Below, in pieces: positions 46,340-54,395 of a DNA stretch of 64,000 bases. How positions within the stretch are numbered: position 1 is the stretch's first letter; every line of letters begins with the position of its first letter. This DNA comes from Neptunomonas japonica JAMM 1380 (GTDB lineage: Bacteria > Pseudomonadota > Gammaproteobacteria > Pseudomonadales > Balneatricaceae). A program made the translations under genes and the position numbers. The stretch covers positions 3,172,501-3,236,500 of the forward strand of contig NZ_AP014546.1 in assembly GCF_016592555.1 (NCBI RefSeq). The letters run 5' to 3'. Below the pieces are notes generated by a model. The model saw nothing but the letters and a program-made list of their open reading frames with translations, was not told the DNA's origin and did no database searches.

Positions 46340-46933
46340 CTAAATTCCCGACATTGGGATAAAATTATCCAGCCCTTTAATACGCTCAAACCAACTCAAA
46401 ATTGAGGTATAAGAAGAGAGATCTATTCCACCTTCATGCGCTAAAGCAACATATGGAAACACAGCAATATCGGCAATAGTTGGGCGCCCTAGGGCTAACC
46501 AATCATGTTGAGAAAGGTGCGCCTCCAATAAAGGCAAAATACCATCATTCACCGCCAACGCTTGCGGCTTATTAAGTGGGGCGGAGAATTTATCGACTAA
46601 ACGCGCCGCACCGGGGCCATTTTGGACTTCATTGGCAGCCGTAGATAACCACTGCATTACTTCGCCTTGCTGAGCCGCACCTTCTGGCCACCATGCATGA
46701 CCGCCATACTGGCGAGCCAAGTAAACAAGAATCGCCTGTGAGTCACGTAATACAACCTCACCATCGACCAACACAGGGACTTGTCCCCACGGATTAAGAT
46801 CAATAACCGGAGAGCGTTTATGCGCCCCCTCTAAAAAATCGACGGCCTCAAGCTCCACATCTATTTGCATTAACGAGGCAAGCAATCGAACTTTATAGCA
46901 ATTGCCTGAAGGTTCTAAATCGTAAAGTTTCAT
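46340..46933 (-). CDS. Glutathione S-transferase family protein
   Basis: 197 residues. N-terminal domain MKLYDLEPSGNCYKVRLLASLMQIDVELEAVDF, NPWGQVPVLVDGEVVLRDSQAILVYLARQYG with the GSH-binding Val-Pro and Asp-Ser; helical C-terminal domain with DWLALGRPTIADIAVFPYVALA. Serine/Cys near the N-terminus could be catalytic. 48 bases from the glyoxalase-fold gene on the same strand, probably co-transcribed; that pairing suggests handling of an electrophile. Confidence 0.88.
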   Translation of the reverse strand: MKLYDLEPSGNCYKVRLLASLMQIDVELEAVDFLEGAHKRSPVIDLNPWGQVPVLVDGEVVLRDSQAILVYLARQYGGHAWWPEGAAQQGEVMQWLSTAANEVQNGPGAARLVDKFSAPLNKPQALAVNDGILPLLEAHLSQHDWLALGRPTIADIAVFPYVALAHEGGIDLSSYTSILSWFERIKGLDNFIPMSGI

Positions 46934-46981
46934 GCCTAATTATCCTTTTATTAATAATGAAAGTTATTAGTGTGAAATAGC

Positions 46982-47407
46982 TTAAGTGAGTTGATTAAAT
47001 TCGAGCACATTACCGTCTGGGTCACGAAAGAAAAGCGCGACACGACGCGAACCAATGGGATGAATATCTTCTGTAATAGTAATCCCTTCCTCCAAGAGCC
47101 AATCCCGCAGCCGATGCAGGTCATCCACAACAAATGCAGGGTGAGTCACGCCAGGATATTTAATCGGTAAATCTAACAATGCATTACGAGACTCAGGCTG
47201 CCTAGCGGCATTAAAGATTAAGTTAATTCTTATACCGTCGCCGGCTACCATTTCATTAGCCTCATAGGCTGCAAAGTAAGCGGTCTCTACAAACCCAAGC
47301 CGTGCATAAAACGCCATCGCTTGCTGCCGATCACTGACACGAATACCGATATGGTCAAATGCACGAATCATCTCAGGCATGGGCCGCATCGCTTGAGTGC
47401 TTTTCAT
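46982..47407 (-). CDS. VOC (glyoxalase/dioxygenase-fold) family protein
   Basis: 141 residues. Two beta-alpha-beta-beta-beta modules: FDHIGIRVSDRQQAMAFYARLGFVE (His metal ligand) and THPAFVVDDLHRLRDWLLEEGI, ending DPDGNVLEFNQL (Glu ligand). Similar to lactoylglutathione-lyase-type lyases. Upstream partner of the GST gene. An ATG at 47410 or 47407 can start it. Confidence 0.87.
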   Translation of the reverse strand: MKSTQAMRPMPEMIRAFDHIGIRVSDRQQAMAFYARLGFVETAYFAAYEANEMVAGDGIRINLIFNAARQPESRNALLDLPIKYPGVTHPAFVVDDLHRLRDWLLEEGITITEDIHPIGSRRVALFFRDPDGNVLEFNQLT

Positions 47408-47513
47408 CATTTACTCCTGATAGAAAGAGACAACAGTATCTTTTATTCACCAGCCGCAATAAATGCTTATATACTGACAAGTTCTTTGCATAAAACGCAT
47501 AAGTGAGATGACC

Positions 47514-48404
47514 ATGGATAAGCTTAAAGCGATGGCGACCTTTGTAGAGATCGTTGATAGAGGAAGCCTTTCTGCTGCCGCTGAAGCGATAAATCGCTCT
47601 CCTGCCTCGGTTGTACGGGCACTCGCGGATTTAGAAAACCACTTAAATGTGCGCTTGCTTAACCGCAGTACCCGACGTATTTCCCTCACTGATGAAGGAC
47701 GAGACTACCTTTTGCGCTGCCGGCGTATTCTGGCGGATATCAATGACGCAGAGTTTTTGCTGGATGCCCGCCGTGGAGCACCCGAGGGCAAGTTATCCAT
47801 CACGGCCCCTATGATGTTTGGCCGTTTGCATATTGTCCCTTTACTCAACCGTTACTTGAGTGAGCACCCCGGGTTACGGGTTGAGCTCACCTTAATTGAC
47901 CGTATTGTTGATATCATTGATGAGGGTTTTGATCTAGCCATACGTATAGGCCACCTTGCAGATTCGTCCCTTATCTCTATGCCTTTAGGCCTCAACCGCC
48001 ATATCATTTGCGCCAGCCCATCCTTAGTAAAAACAATGGGAAAACCAAACACGCCTGAGGAGTTACGCCATTGGCCTCTTGTGGTTTTTAATCCGCAGAG
48101 TAGCCAATGGACGTTTAATAACGGCCAAACACTCAACACCTATGACATGAATACCGTCATGTCTTCCAACCAAGTTGATAGCACTCTTTCCTCCGCCATC
48201 AGCGGCTTGGGAGCCACTCGCTTACTCCACTATCAAGTAGATGAAGCGTTAAGCAAAGGCCAGCTAATCCGTCTGCTCCCTGAGTATGAAAAAACATCTA
48301 TTCCTATACAGTTTGTTTACCCGCATAACCGCTTGCTCTCGATCAGAGTGAGAGCTTTTTTAGACTGGGCGGCGCCCCAATTAAGAGAGGTTTTAGGCAG
48401 GTAA
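47514..48404 (+). CDS. LysR-family transcriptional regulator
   Basis: 296 residues from MDKLKAMATFVEIVDRGSLSAAAEAINRSPASVVRALADLE, start at 47514 (an ATG at 47508 is less likely). HTH about 1-60, substrate-binding domain about 90-290 with PEGKLSITAPMMFGRLHIVPLLNRYL. Divergent from the VOC-GST pair across ~106 bases, so it probably controls them. Confidence 0.88.
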   Translation: MDKLKAMATFVEIVDRGSLSAAAEAINRSPASVVRALADLENHLNVRLLNRSTRRISLTDEGRDYLLRCRRILADINDAEFLLDARRGAPEGKLSITAPMMFGRLHIVPLLNRYLSEHPGLRVELTLIDRIVDIIDEGFDLAIRIGHLADSSLISMPLGLNRHIICASPSLVKTMGKPNTPEELRHWPLVVFNPQSSQWTFNNGQTLNTYDMNTVMSSNQVDSTLSSAISGLGATRLLHYQVDEALSKGQLIRLLPEYEKTSIPIQFVYPHNRLLSIRVRAFLDWAAPQLREVLGR

Positions 48405-48592
48405 CGTTATACGTGTCTTTTAATAACGCAGGTATCCACATAAATACGTACCTTATGGTGATATATAAAAAACAGCCAGAGGTGCTTATTTCTCGCTATT
48501 AGCGTAAACCTCTCGATTTATACCGACTAACCCCTTAGATTGTCTGCTTCTTTAAATTACTTATATGCCAACAAAGCGGATGAATTTTTAAC

Positions 48593-49465
48593 ATGAGTGC
48601 TCAACACAAGCCAATGCTACTGGCGATGATACTACTGGGGATGAGCTTAATTCCCGTAGGTGACTCAGCCGGCAAACTGCTCACAGAAATGGATGTTTCT
48701 CCGGTGTTTGTTGCTTGGAGCCGGCTGCTAGTAGGCTTTTTGTTTATTCTTCCCTTTAGTGGCTTAGTGCGCAGCGAGATAAAGCAGCTCTATAACTGGC
48801 GTATGCTGCTACGTGCAGGACTCTTTACCAGCGCCATATTTTGTATGATATCCGCACTTAAAACGGAGCCTATCGCCAACGTCTTTGGTATCTTTTTTAT
48901 CGGGCCCATTGTTGCCTATTTTTTAGCCGCCGCTGTACTTAAAGAACGGATAACATTATTGCGCTCGGTGCTACTGTTTATTGGCTTTGCTGGTGTGCTA
49001 CTCGTTGTAAAACCCGGTGTTGGTATAACCTCAGGTATGCTGTTCGCCCTCGTGGCGGGTGTTTGTTATGGCTGCATGTTGGTAGCTAACCGCTGGCTTG
49101 CCGGCTTCTTTAGGCCACGTTTAATCTTACTATCAACGCTACTGGCCGGAAGTATCGCACTAACACCCGCCGGTATTGAGTCTATCCCGCAAACAATCGA
49201 TAGCCGTATTATTTGGTTAGTGCTGGTCTCTTCTATTGCCTCTGCGTTGGGTAACCTCATTATTATTGAAGCTAACCGCCGCTTAGATGCCAACATTGTA
49301 GCGCCGTTCGTATATTCCCAGCTGGTCGCCGCCGCTATTTTAGGCGTCTTCCTATTTAATGAATGGCCAGATGCATACAGCCTCATAGGCTTGGCAATCA
49401 TTTTCACATCTGGCATCTTGTCGTTTGTGCTTTCAAATAGAAAAACAAAAATAGCACTGAAATAA
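48593..49465 (+). CDS. DMT-family (EamA) transporter
   Basis: 290 residues, about ten TM helices in two EamA repeats (about 8-140 and 148-285): DSAGKLLTEMDVSPVFVAWSRLLVGFLFILPF, and FALVAGVCYGCMLVANRW. Drug/metabolite exporter superfamily; substrate unknown. 16 bases upstream of the DsbA-family isomerase-like gene, probably one transcript. Confidence 0.88.
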   Translation: MSAQHKPMLLAMILLGMSLIPVGDSAGKLLTEMDVSPVFVAWSRLLVGFLFILPFSGLVRSEIKQLYNWRMLLRAGLFTSAIFCMISALKTEPIANVFGIFFIGPIVAYFLAAAVLKERITLLRSVLLFIGFAGVLLVVKPGVGITSGMLFALVAGVCYGCMLVANRWLAGFFRPRLILLSTLLAGSIALTPAGIESIPQTIDSRIIWLVLVSSIASALGNLIIIEANRRLDANIVAPFVYSQLVAAAILGVFLFNEWPDAYSLIGLAIIFTSGILSFVLSNRKTKIALK

Positions 49466-49487
49466 ACAGCACTAAAAAGGAATGCTT

Positions 49488-50177
49488 ATGAAAAGGCGAC
49501 AACTGGATTTTTACTTCGACTACCTGTCTCCGTATGCCTATTTTAGCTGGCGCTGGGTACAACCGCTGTGTGAAAAATATGGACTCACGCTAAATGCGCA
49601 CCCCGTTGTATTTGGAAAGCTACTAGATCACTGGGGGCAACTAGGGCCTGCAGAAGTACCGCCTAAAAAAACAGCACTTTATAAATACTGTTATCGCTAC
49701 GCACAGCTCAATGGTTTTGATTTTGATCCACCCCGCAACCACCCATACAATCCATTACCGGCATTACGCTTATCACTGCCCAGCGTTGCAGGAGATGCCC
49801 AGCACCCGATTATTAGCGCTATCTTTGAAGCAGGATGGTCCCGCGGAATCGACCTTGCCTCTGAAGAAGACCTTGCCAAGGTACTAGACTCACTCGGTTT
49901 AAACAGCACAAAAATGCTCAGAGCCGTTAAAACTGACGATGTAAAAAACCAACTCCAGCAAGAAACTACACAAGCTATTGCGCAAGGTGTTTTTGGTGTA
50001 CCCACCTTCATTGTGGACGACGAGCTTTTCTGGGGAAATGATCAACAAGAGCACTTAGAAATCTACCTACAAGGCAATGATCCCCTCAACCCTGCAAAGG
50101 TTGACGAGATGCTCGCTCGACATCGAGGCATTGATCGCAAAACGTTTGTGCAACGCTGTAAACCTTCAAAAAATTAG
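49488..50177 (+). CDS. 2-hydroxychromene-2-carboxylate isomerase-like DsbA-family protein
   Basis: 229 residues from MKRRQLDFYFDYLSPYAYFSWRW at 49488, where AAGGA is well spaced; an ATG six bases earlier sits on it. DsbA-type thioredoxin fold of the NahD group (kappa-class GST-like): Ser replaces the first active-site Cys, with cis-Pro loop GVFGVPTFIVDDELFWGND. NahD isomerises a naphthalene-degradation intermediate with glutathione; substrate here unknown. Cotranscribed with the EamA gene. Confidence 0.85.
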   Translation: MKRRQLDFYFDYLSPYAYFSWRWVQPLCEKYGLTLNAHPVVFGKLLDHWGQLGPAEVPPKKTALYKYCYRYAQLNGFDFDPPRNHPYNPLPALRLSLPSVAGDAQHPIISAIFEAGWSRGIDLASEEDLAKVLDSLGLNSTKMLRAVKTDDVKNQLQQETTQAIAQGVFGVPTFIVDDELFWGNDQQEHLEIYLQGNDPLNPAKVDEMLARHRGIDRKTFVQRCKPSKN

Positions 50178-50309
50178 CTGTGGTGCTAATCTTTATTTCT
50201 AGTAGATCAGACTAGCACTTGGATATATCCGTACCAGATTAAATCTGACAGCTATCGACCCATAGCAGACATCGTCTTACATGATACTAACTAGGTGTAA
50301 AAGGCTACT

Positions 50310-50705
50310 TTAAAGTACTGCCGAAGCTATTTTTTTCTTGTCTTTTTTTATCCATTGAACCAATATTGGCTTGATTAGATAATTTACAGCTTCAAAGATG
50401 CTTTCTTCTTCATTGTTTTCACAATAGGTATTTAAATCTGAGGACAAGCGGCCTTCATTAAAGTACATTAAGAAATCATTACTTTTAGTTACTATATGCC
50501 CAAAAGAGGTCGCATAACCAGCAGCCCAAGATGCATATAAGTATCTATTATCGCTGTCTAAGCTTGACAGGTACTGACGACATTTATGACTTCCAACTCC
50601 AATCACAGCCATCCCTGCTTCATCTTCATAGCTAAGGCTTTCACTTGAAAATCCAAATATTGGAATAATAAATAGGGCAGTGAAAACAAAACTCTTAATG
50701 CGCAT
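50310..50705 (-). CDS. Hypothetical exported protein, 131 aa
   Basis: Signal peptide (about 5-22). Two Cys (HKCRQYL and NTYCENN) could form a disulfide. The pattern CRQYL...YASWAAGYATSF...LNTYCENNEEESIFEAVNYL loosely recalls small Rap1a/Tai-like periplasmic proteins, a weak resemblance only. Single gene, flanked by non-coding DNA. Function unknown. Confidence 0.65.
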   Translation of the reverse strand: MRIKSFVFTALFIIPIFGFSSESLSYEDEAGMAVIGVGSHKCRQYLSSLDSDNRYLYASWAAGYATSFGHIVTKSNDFLMYFNEGRLSSDLNTYCENNEEESIFEAVNYLIKPILVQWIKKDKKKIASAVL

Positions 50706-51024
50706 TTTTCCTTCCCTTGAGAATGCTACTTACTACATCATACAACTGTAAAAAACAGCCTAATTAAACCTTAAGCCGCGCTCTAAATACAAGTATTTAC
50801 TACGTCCACTTCTGGCACTTAGTTGACTACCAGGCCTAGCTAAACTCTTCTAGACGAGACTGTCAGCTCAAGCTTCTGCTCACTAGATTCGTTTGCCTCT
50901 GTAGACATTGCTTTAAGCAGCTCCTGCCTACTCTATAATATAAGCGTTGAACATAGTCATCATCCCTCCTTGGATAACTATGACTAACTGCAATCTAGAC
51001 TGAGCTTTCTTAAAGCTTTATCAC
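50706..51024. other. Intergenic region
   Basis: 319 bases between an exported-protein gene and the MarR gene. Apart from an inverted repeat (TAGTCAT and ATGACTA, about 50955-50985), which may end the MarR transcript, I see no gene or clear site. Confidence 0.4.
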
Positions 51025-51588
51025 TTAAGAATATTGATGCTCACGACAAATCAGCTGGACATCATTTGGCGTAAGCAGTTCTTGAGTTAGGCCGCACAAG
51101 TACTCACCAGACGCTTGATTAGTATTATGGACACAGCTGGCGCATTGGCCGAAAGGTTTAAAATCATTAGCGTTCTGTAGCTGATACAGCAAGGTCTGTA
51201 AGGATGAGTTGATCATGGCAACCTCATCAGTACTCATAAGATCACTGGCTGTTTTCAAGATAGGAGAAGGCAACATCTGTTGTGTTATCGCTCTCCCCAC
51301 TTCAGTTATTTTCAGGTGCGTTACACGTTTATCTTTTTCATCTGTGAGCTTTTCTATCAATGCTTTTTTCTCAAGCACTTTAAGTGTTTGCGATACCGTA
51401 CCTTTGGTTTGCCCCAAGAATTCAGTCACTGCCATCGGCGTATCTGAATAGCGGTTACAGTTGGCGATATATTGTAATGCTTCAAACTGTACGGGCTGCA
51501 AACCGTGCTCTAGGAGCATTCCCCTGCTTTCACTTCGCAGTAAACTCGCCAACCTTTCCAGTAATTGTTGATTAATCAATTTATTCAT
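51025..51588 (-). CDS. MarR-family regulator with Cys-rich C-terminus
   Basis: 187 residues from MNKLINQQ at 51588; the frame is open further up to 51669 but that part crosses the likely operator. Winged HTH: GLQPVQFEALQYIANCNRYSDTPMAVTEFLGQTKGTVSQTLKVLEKKALIEKLTDEKDKRVTHLKIT (about 32-98). The last ~45 residues hold four Cys: FGQCASCVHN, YLCGLTQ and LICREHQ, beyond the usual MarR length, so they could bind a metal or sense redox state. Divergent from the exported-protein/redoxin pair, with two palindromes between. Confidence 0.85.
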   Translation of the reverse strand: MNKLINQQLLERLASLLRSESRGMLLEHGLQPVQFEALQYIANCNRYSDTPMAVTEFLGQTKGTVSQTLKVLEKKALIEKLTDEKDKRVTHLKITEVGRAITQQMLPSPILKTASDLMSTDEVAMINSSLQTLLYQLQNANDFKPFGQCASCVHNTNQASGEYLCGLTQELLTPNDVQLICREHQYS

Positions 51589-51597
51589 AAGCAAATA

Positions 51598-51612
51598 GTA
51601 TCGAATCAATAC
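51598..51612. promoter_or_regulatory. Candidate MarR operator 1
   Basis: GTATCGAATCAATAC, an imperfect palindrome of the form GTwTyGAnTCrAwAC, just upstream of the MarR start codon. Repeated as operator 2, 54 bases away. Confidence 0.6.
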
Positions 51613-51616
51613 ATTA

Positions 51617-51645
51617 TTGACAAGCAAAGAAAACCACCGCATTAT
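51617..51645 (+). promoter_or_regulatory. Candidate promoter of the exported-protein gene
   Basis: TTGACA (51617-51622), 17-base spacer, CATTAT (51640-51645). A better TATAAT (51643-51648) has a 20-base spacer. Located between the two MarR-like palindromes. Confidence 0.5.
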
Positions 51646-51651
51646 AATATT

Positions 51652-51666
51652 GTTTCGAGTCAATAC
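51652..51666. promoter_or_regulatory. Candidate MarR operator 2
   Basis: GTTTCGAGTCAATAC, same GTwTyGAnTCrAwAC palindrome as operator 1; overlaps the expected transcription start of the exported-protein gene, where binding would block it. Confidence 0.6.
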
Positions 51667-51683
51667 CAAAAAGGATATTAATC

Positions 51684-52457
51684 ATGAAGGTTCAGCATTT
51701 ACTCACCCACCCCGTACTAACAACAGCTACATTGGCAACAGCTCTACTCACTAGCTCAGCAAGCTTTGCCGAGGGTTCACACACCAGTGGCATACATTCA
51801 AAGCTAAGCACATCTCAAAATATTGAGCCTACCTTTGACATTGTTCACACCAAAGTGACTACAAAAAATAGTATCGCCACCTTTCATATGTCAGTCGCTT
51901 CACAAGCAGGTACCAGTAAACCCAGTGCGAGTGGGAAGTTAGCGGGGAGCTCGGTTTACTCATACGTATGGCCCACCAGCCTTGATAGCGCTAGCGTAGG
52001 GTTTGAAAGTAACGCAGGTATTTTGGCGCTGGCGGTAACCGCACACCCTGATTTTGACGATACGCCACTCTATGATGAAAACGCAGACAATAATCCAGGT
52101 AATGATGGCAATATTTGGCACAGCCACTGGGTGGTTCTGCAACCCAATGAGCAGTGTGGTAAAGGAGCACTCGGCGTTGTTGATATCCCCGAAGGCACTA
52201 CACCAAAATTACCTAAAACCTGGCCAGGACTGCCTATCCTATTAGATAGCCCCGGTTGGGATCCTGTATTTAATGGTGATATTGTAGAAGTTAACGTCGC
52301 CTTTGATGACATTACGGTCTTTGATAAGACCTCATTTGATGGCGTCACTGCAGGCTTACGTGTTAACCAAAGTGTGCACGCTCCCCTGTTATGTGTAGTT
52401 AATGTCATCGATATTGCCTCAGGCGATTTAAGTCTTCCAGGCAAAACAAACCAATAA
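51684..52457 (+). CDS. Hypothetical exported protein in MarR-controlled cluster
   Basis: 257 residues. Signal peptide (about 10-29, ending SASFA). Mature part Ser/Thr-rich at the start, then beta-rich, with DENADNNPGNDGN (about 131-143), an Asp/Asn-rich loop that could bind calcium, and IWHSHWVVLQPNEQCGKGALGVVD (about 144-167). Two Cys in the mature part. Not recognised. Followed by a redoxin gene 61 bases on; both appear to be controlled by the divergent MarR. Confidence 0.8.
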   Translation: MKVQHLLTHPVLTTATLATALLTSSASFAEGSHTSGIHSKLSTSQNIEPTFDIVHTKVTTKNSIATFHMSVASQAGTSKPSASGKLAGSSVYSYVWPTSLDSASVGFESNAGILALAVTAHPDFDDTPLYDENADNNPGNDGNIWHSHWVVLQPNEQCGKGALGVVDIPEGTTPKLPKTWPGLPILLDSPGWDPVFNGDIVEVNVAFDDITVFDKTSFDGVTAGLRVNQSVHAPLLCVVNVIDIASGDLSLPGKTNQ

Positions 52458-52518
52458 ACAGCAACCCTAGCGACAAGGATGTTTCTTTCTTCGAGGCAAT
52501 AAAAAAAGGAGAAACAGC

Positions 52519-52998
52519 ATGCAAAATGTTATTACCTACGGGCAAGCACCTGAGTTAGAAATCCTGACCTGGCTTAACACAGAAACGCCACTCTGCTTAT
52601 CCAACTTAAGAGGAAAAGTTGTCGTCATTCATGCTTTTCAAATGCTATGCCCGGCGTGTGTCGTGCATGGCATTCCGCAAGCTAGCGCTATACACGAGCT
52701 TTATTCACATGATGATGTGCAACTCATTGGCTTACATACTGTTTTTGAACACCATGACATAATGACGGTAGAAGCACTCGAGGTTTTTGCATCTGAGTAT
52801 CAGCTCACATTTCCCATAGCGGTAGATGCCCCGTCAAACACAGGGGCTATTCCAAAAACGATGGCCGCTTATTATATGCAAGGCACGCCTACGCTTATTG
52901 TCATCGATCAACAGGGGCAAATAAGACTCAACCACTTTGGCCGTTTAAGCGATATGCAGGTAGGAAACTTTATTGGCCAGATCATCTGTGAAGAGTAA
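52519..52998 (+). CDS. TlpA/AhpC-type redoxin
   Basis: 159 residues. Thioredoxin-fold: LSNLRGKVVVIHAFQMLCPACVVHGIPQA with a CPAC active site (about 48-51), and TPTLIVIDQQGQIRLNHFG (about 121). No signal peptide, so cytoplasmic, and similar to peroxiredoxin-like thiol reductases. AAAAGGAG ribosome site. Second gene of the MarR-linked cluster, consistent with a thiol stress role. Confidence 0.85.
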   Translation: MQNVITYGQAPELEILTWLNTETPLCLSNLRGKVVVIHAFQMLCPACVVHGIPQASAIHELYSHDDVQLIGLHTVFEHHDIMTVEALEVFASEYQLTFPIAVDAPSNTGAIPKTMAAYYMQGTPTLIVIDQQGQIRLNHFGRLSDMQVGNFIGQIICEE

Positions 52999-53109
52999 AT
53001 ATTATGTATATTTAAATAGTTTTTCCTATTTCAGTTTGGTTTCAGTTACGGGTTTTAAAGTAGCACCATCACAGCGAAACACGCTGAACCAACTAAAGGA
53101 AATAACATT

Positions 53110-53400
53110 ATGAAAACTCTACTTACGGCTACTCTTCTTTCTTCTGCTCTTTTCGCTTCGCAGGCATTTGCTGCTGGCCTAAGTGATTTTTCTGAACACT
53201 CGGTTGAAGCTAACCTAGCCGCTGGTCATGTTGCTTCAGCACAAGGTTTTGCATCCATTGATAGCCCTCTGTCTAATTTAGGCGCATCAACAGAAGCACA
53301 GCTAGATAACGATAGCCAGGACATTGCCAGCACTTATGGCAACACCCTTGTATTTGCAGCCTTAACTGCGCCGGCTGGATCAACAGAAGCACAGCTTTAA
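53110..53400 (+). CDS. Small exported protein with repeated STEAQL motif
   Basis: 96 residues. Signal peptide (MKTLLTATLLSSALFASQAFA, cleaved after residue 21 or so), leaving about 75 residues with no Cys. STEAQL occurs at about residues 61-66 and again at the very C-terminus, encoded by an 18-base DNA repeat (53286-53303 region and 53381-53398 region). AAGGAAA ribosome site. Ends near two hairpins. Function unknown; similar tiny Ala/Ser-rich exported proteins occur in marine gammaproteobacteria. Confidence 0.7.
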   Translation: MKTLLTATLLSSALFASQAFAAGLSDFSEHSVEANLAAGHVASAQGFASIDSPLSNLGASTEAQLDNDSQDIASTYGNTLVFAALTAPAGSTEAQL

Positions 53401-53531
53401 TGACTCTGAGGGAGGCTAAGCCTTCCTCATTAAGCTCTAACCAATATTGTTAGGAATAGTTATAGGTTCAGATTTACAGGTTCAAAACTCAGGTCCAACA
53501 CTTTTTATACTCTCGTCATCTACAGACTTTT

Positions 53532-53567
53532 AGCCGCTAACTCTCTTATGGTTTAGCGGCTTTTTTT
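53532..53567 (+). terminator. Rho-independent terminator after the small exported protein
   Basis: 9-bp stem AGCCGCTAA/TTAGCGGCT with a 12-base loop, followed by seven T. It lies 130 bases past the stop codon and is the only strong terminator before the convergent CobN-like operon. Confidence 0.85.
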
Positions 53568-53616
53568 GTTGTGAACTAAACGGCCCCTAGAGTTAATAAG
53601 ATAAACGGCGTTTGTG

Positions 53617-53949
53617 TTACTGGCCTCCCACAAGAATAAGTTTCCCTGTCTTGGGATCACGGTAAACCTGCCCTAGTGACTCCATACCATTTGCCTTTCC
53701 GTTAATCATCTCCTCAATCGCATCGGGCGCCTCAACCAGTTCACGCCCTTCAGTGACTTCCGTTTTACCGTCTAGCTTAAAATGCTGGCGCATCTCTTTG
53801 CTTTGCGAGACCAGTGCCAGCATCAGCCCAAGAGCAAACACCAACATAACATCCATAATATTAGCGAAACCTGTTAGCGGGTCATTATCACCTTCACTAA
53901 AGCGACCACTTTGCCAAGGTAACGGCTTTTTGTTCTCAGGCTGCTTCAT
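53617..53949 (-). CDS. DUF2149 protein, ExbD-like
   Basis: 110 residues. One TM helix (about 29-50) preceded by [26 protein letters not shown], which matches the ExbD/TolR pattern around its ion-carrying Asp (here in IMDVMLV). The rest (about 51-110) is a small periplasmic part ending [15 protein letters not shown]. Third gene of cobN-like / exbB-like / DUF2149, overlapping exbB-like by 14 bases. With the ExbB-like protein it should form a proton channel. Confidence 0.88.
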   Translation of the reverse strand: MKQPENKKPLPWQSGRFSEGDNDPLTGFANIMDVMLVFALGLMLALVSQSKEMRQHFKLDGKTEVTEGRELVEAPDAIEEMINGKANGMESLGQVYRDPKTGKLILVGGQ

Positions 53950-54391
53950 GATGACTGCTCTGAGTTAGTTGAGCCCAAGTATGCTCATACCAGCGCCGTC
54001 GAATCCGGCTAATGCAATAAGCGAACAGCCCTACTAATAGCCCCACCACTGTCGTATCAAAAGCAACGGTCAGTGCCGTTGCTAGGATATCGATATCTCC
54101 TGCACTTAGTGCTGTGAGGCCCGGCCCCAAAGGAATCAATGTTCCCATCAAACCGAGGATAGGGCCACCACGAGCCAATAGGTCAGTGCGCTCAAGCCGA
54201 CGATTAGCATAATGGCCAAAACGCTGATCACAGCCTTTAGCGTAAAGAGACAAGGTGATAAAGCGCTCCGCTATCATTAGCCCCAACTCCCATAACGTCA
54301 TCATAACGGCCAACGCTAAAGCGGCGAGTACTGGATATAACAATAGATCAACAAACTGATGCAAAGCACCAAGAACAATACCGTGAACCAT
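53936..54391 (-). CDS. ExbB/TolQ/MotA-family proton-channel protein
   Basis: 151 residues, three TM helices (about 12-33, 77-98, 112-134), shorter than ExbB (about 240). The C-terminal core [61 protein letters not shown] is the family signature. Four bases separate it from the CobN-like gene and it overlaps DUF2149. Inferred role: use of proton-motive force to drive the CobN-like protein across or in the periplasm. Confidence 0.9.
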   Translation of the reverse strand: MVHGIVLGALHQFVDLLLYPVLAALALAVMMTLWELGLMIAERFITLSLYAKGCDQRFGHYANRRLERTDLLARGGPILGLMGTLIPLGPGLTALSAGDIDILATALTVAFDTTVVGLLVGLFAYCISRIRRRWYEHTWAQLTQSSHHEAA

Positions 54392-54395
54392 ATAA

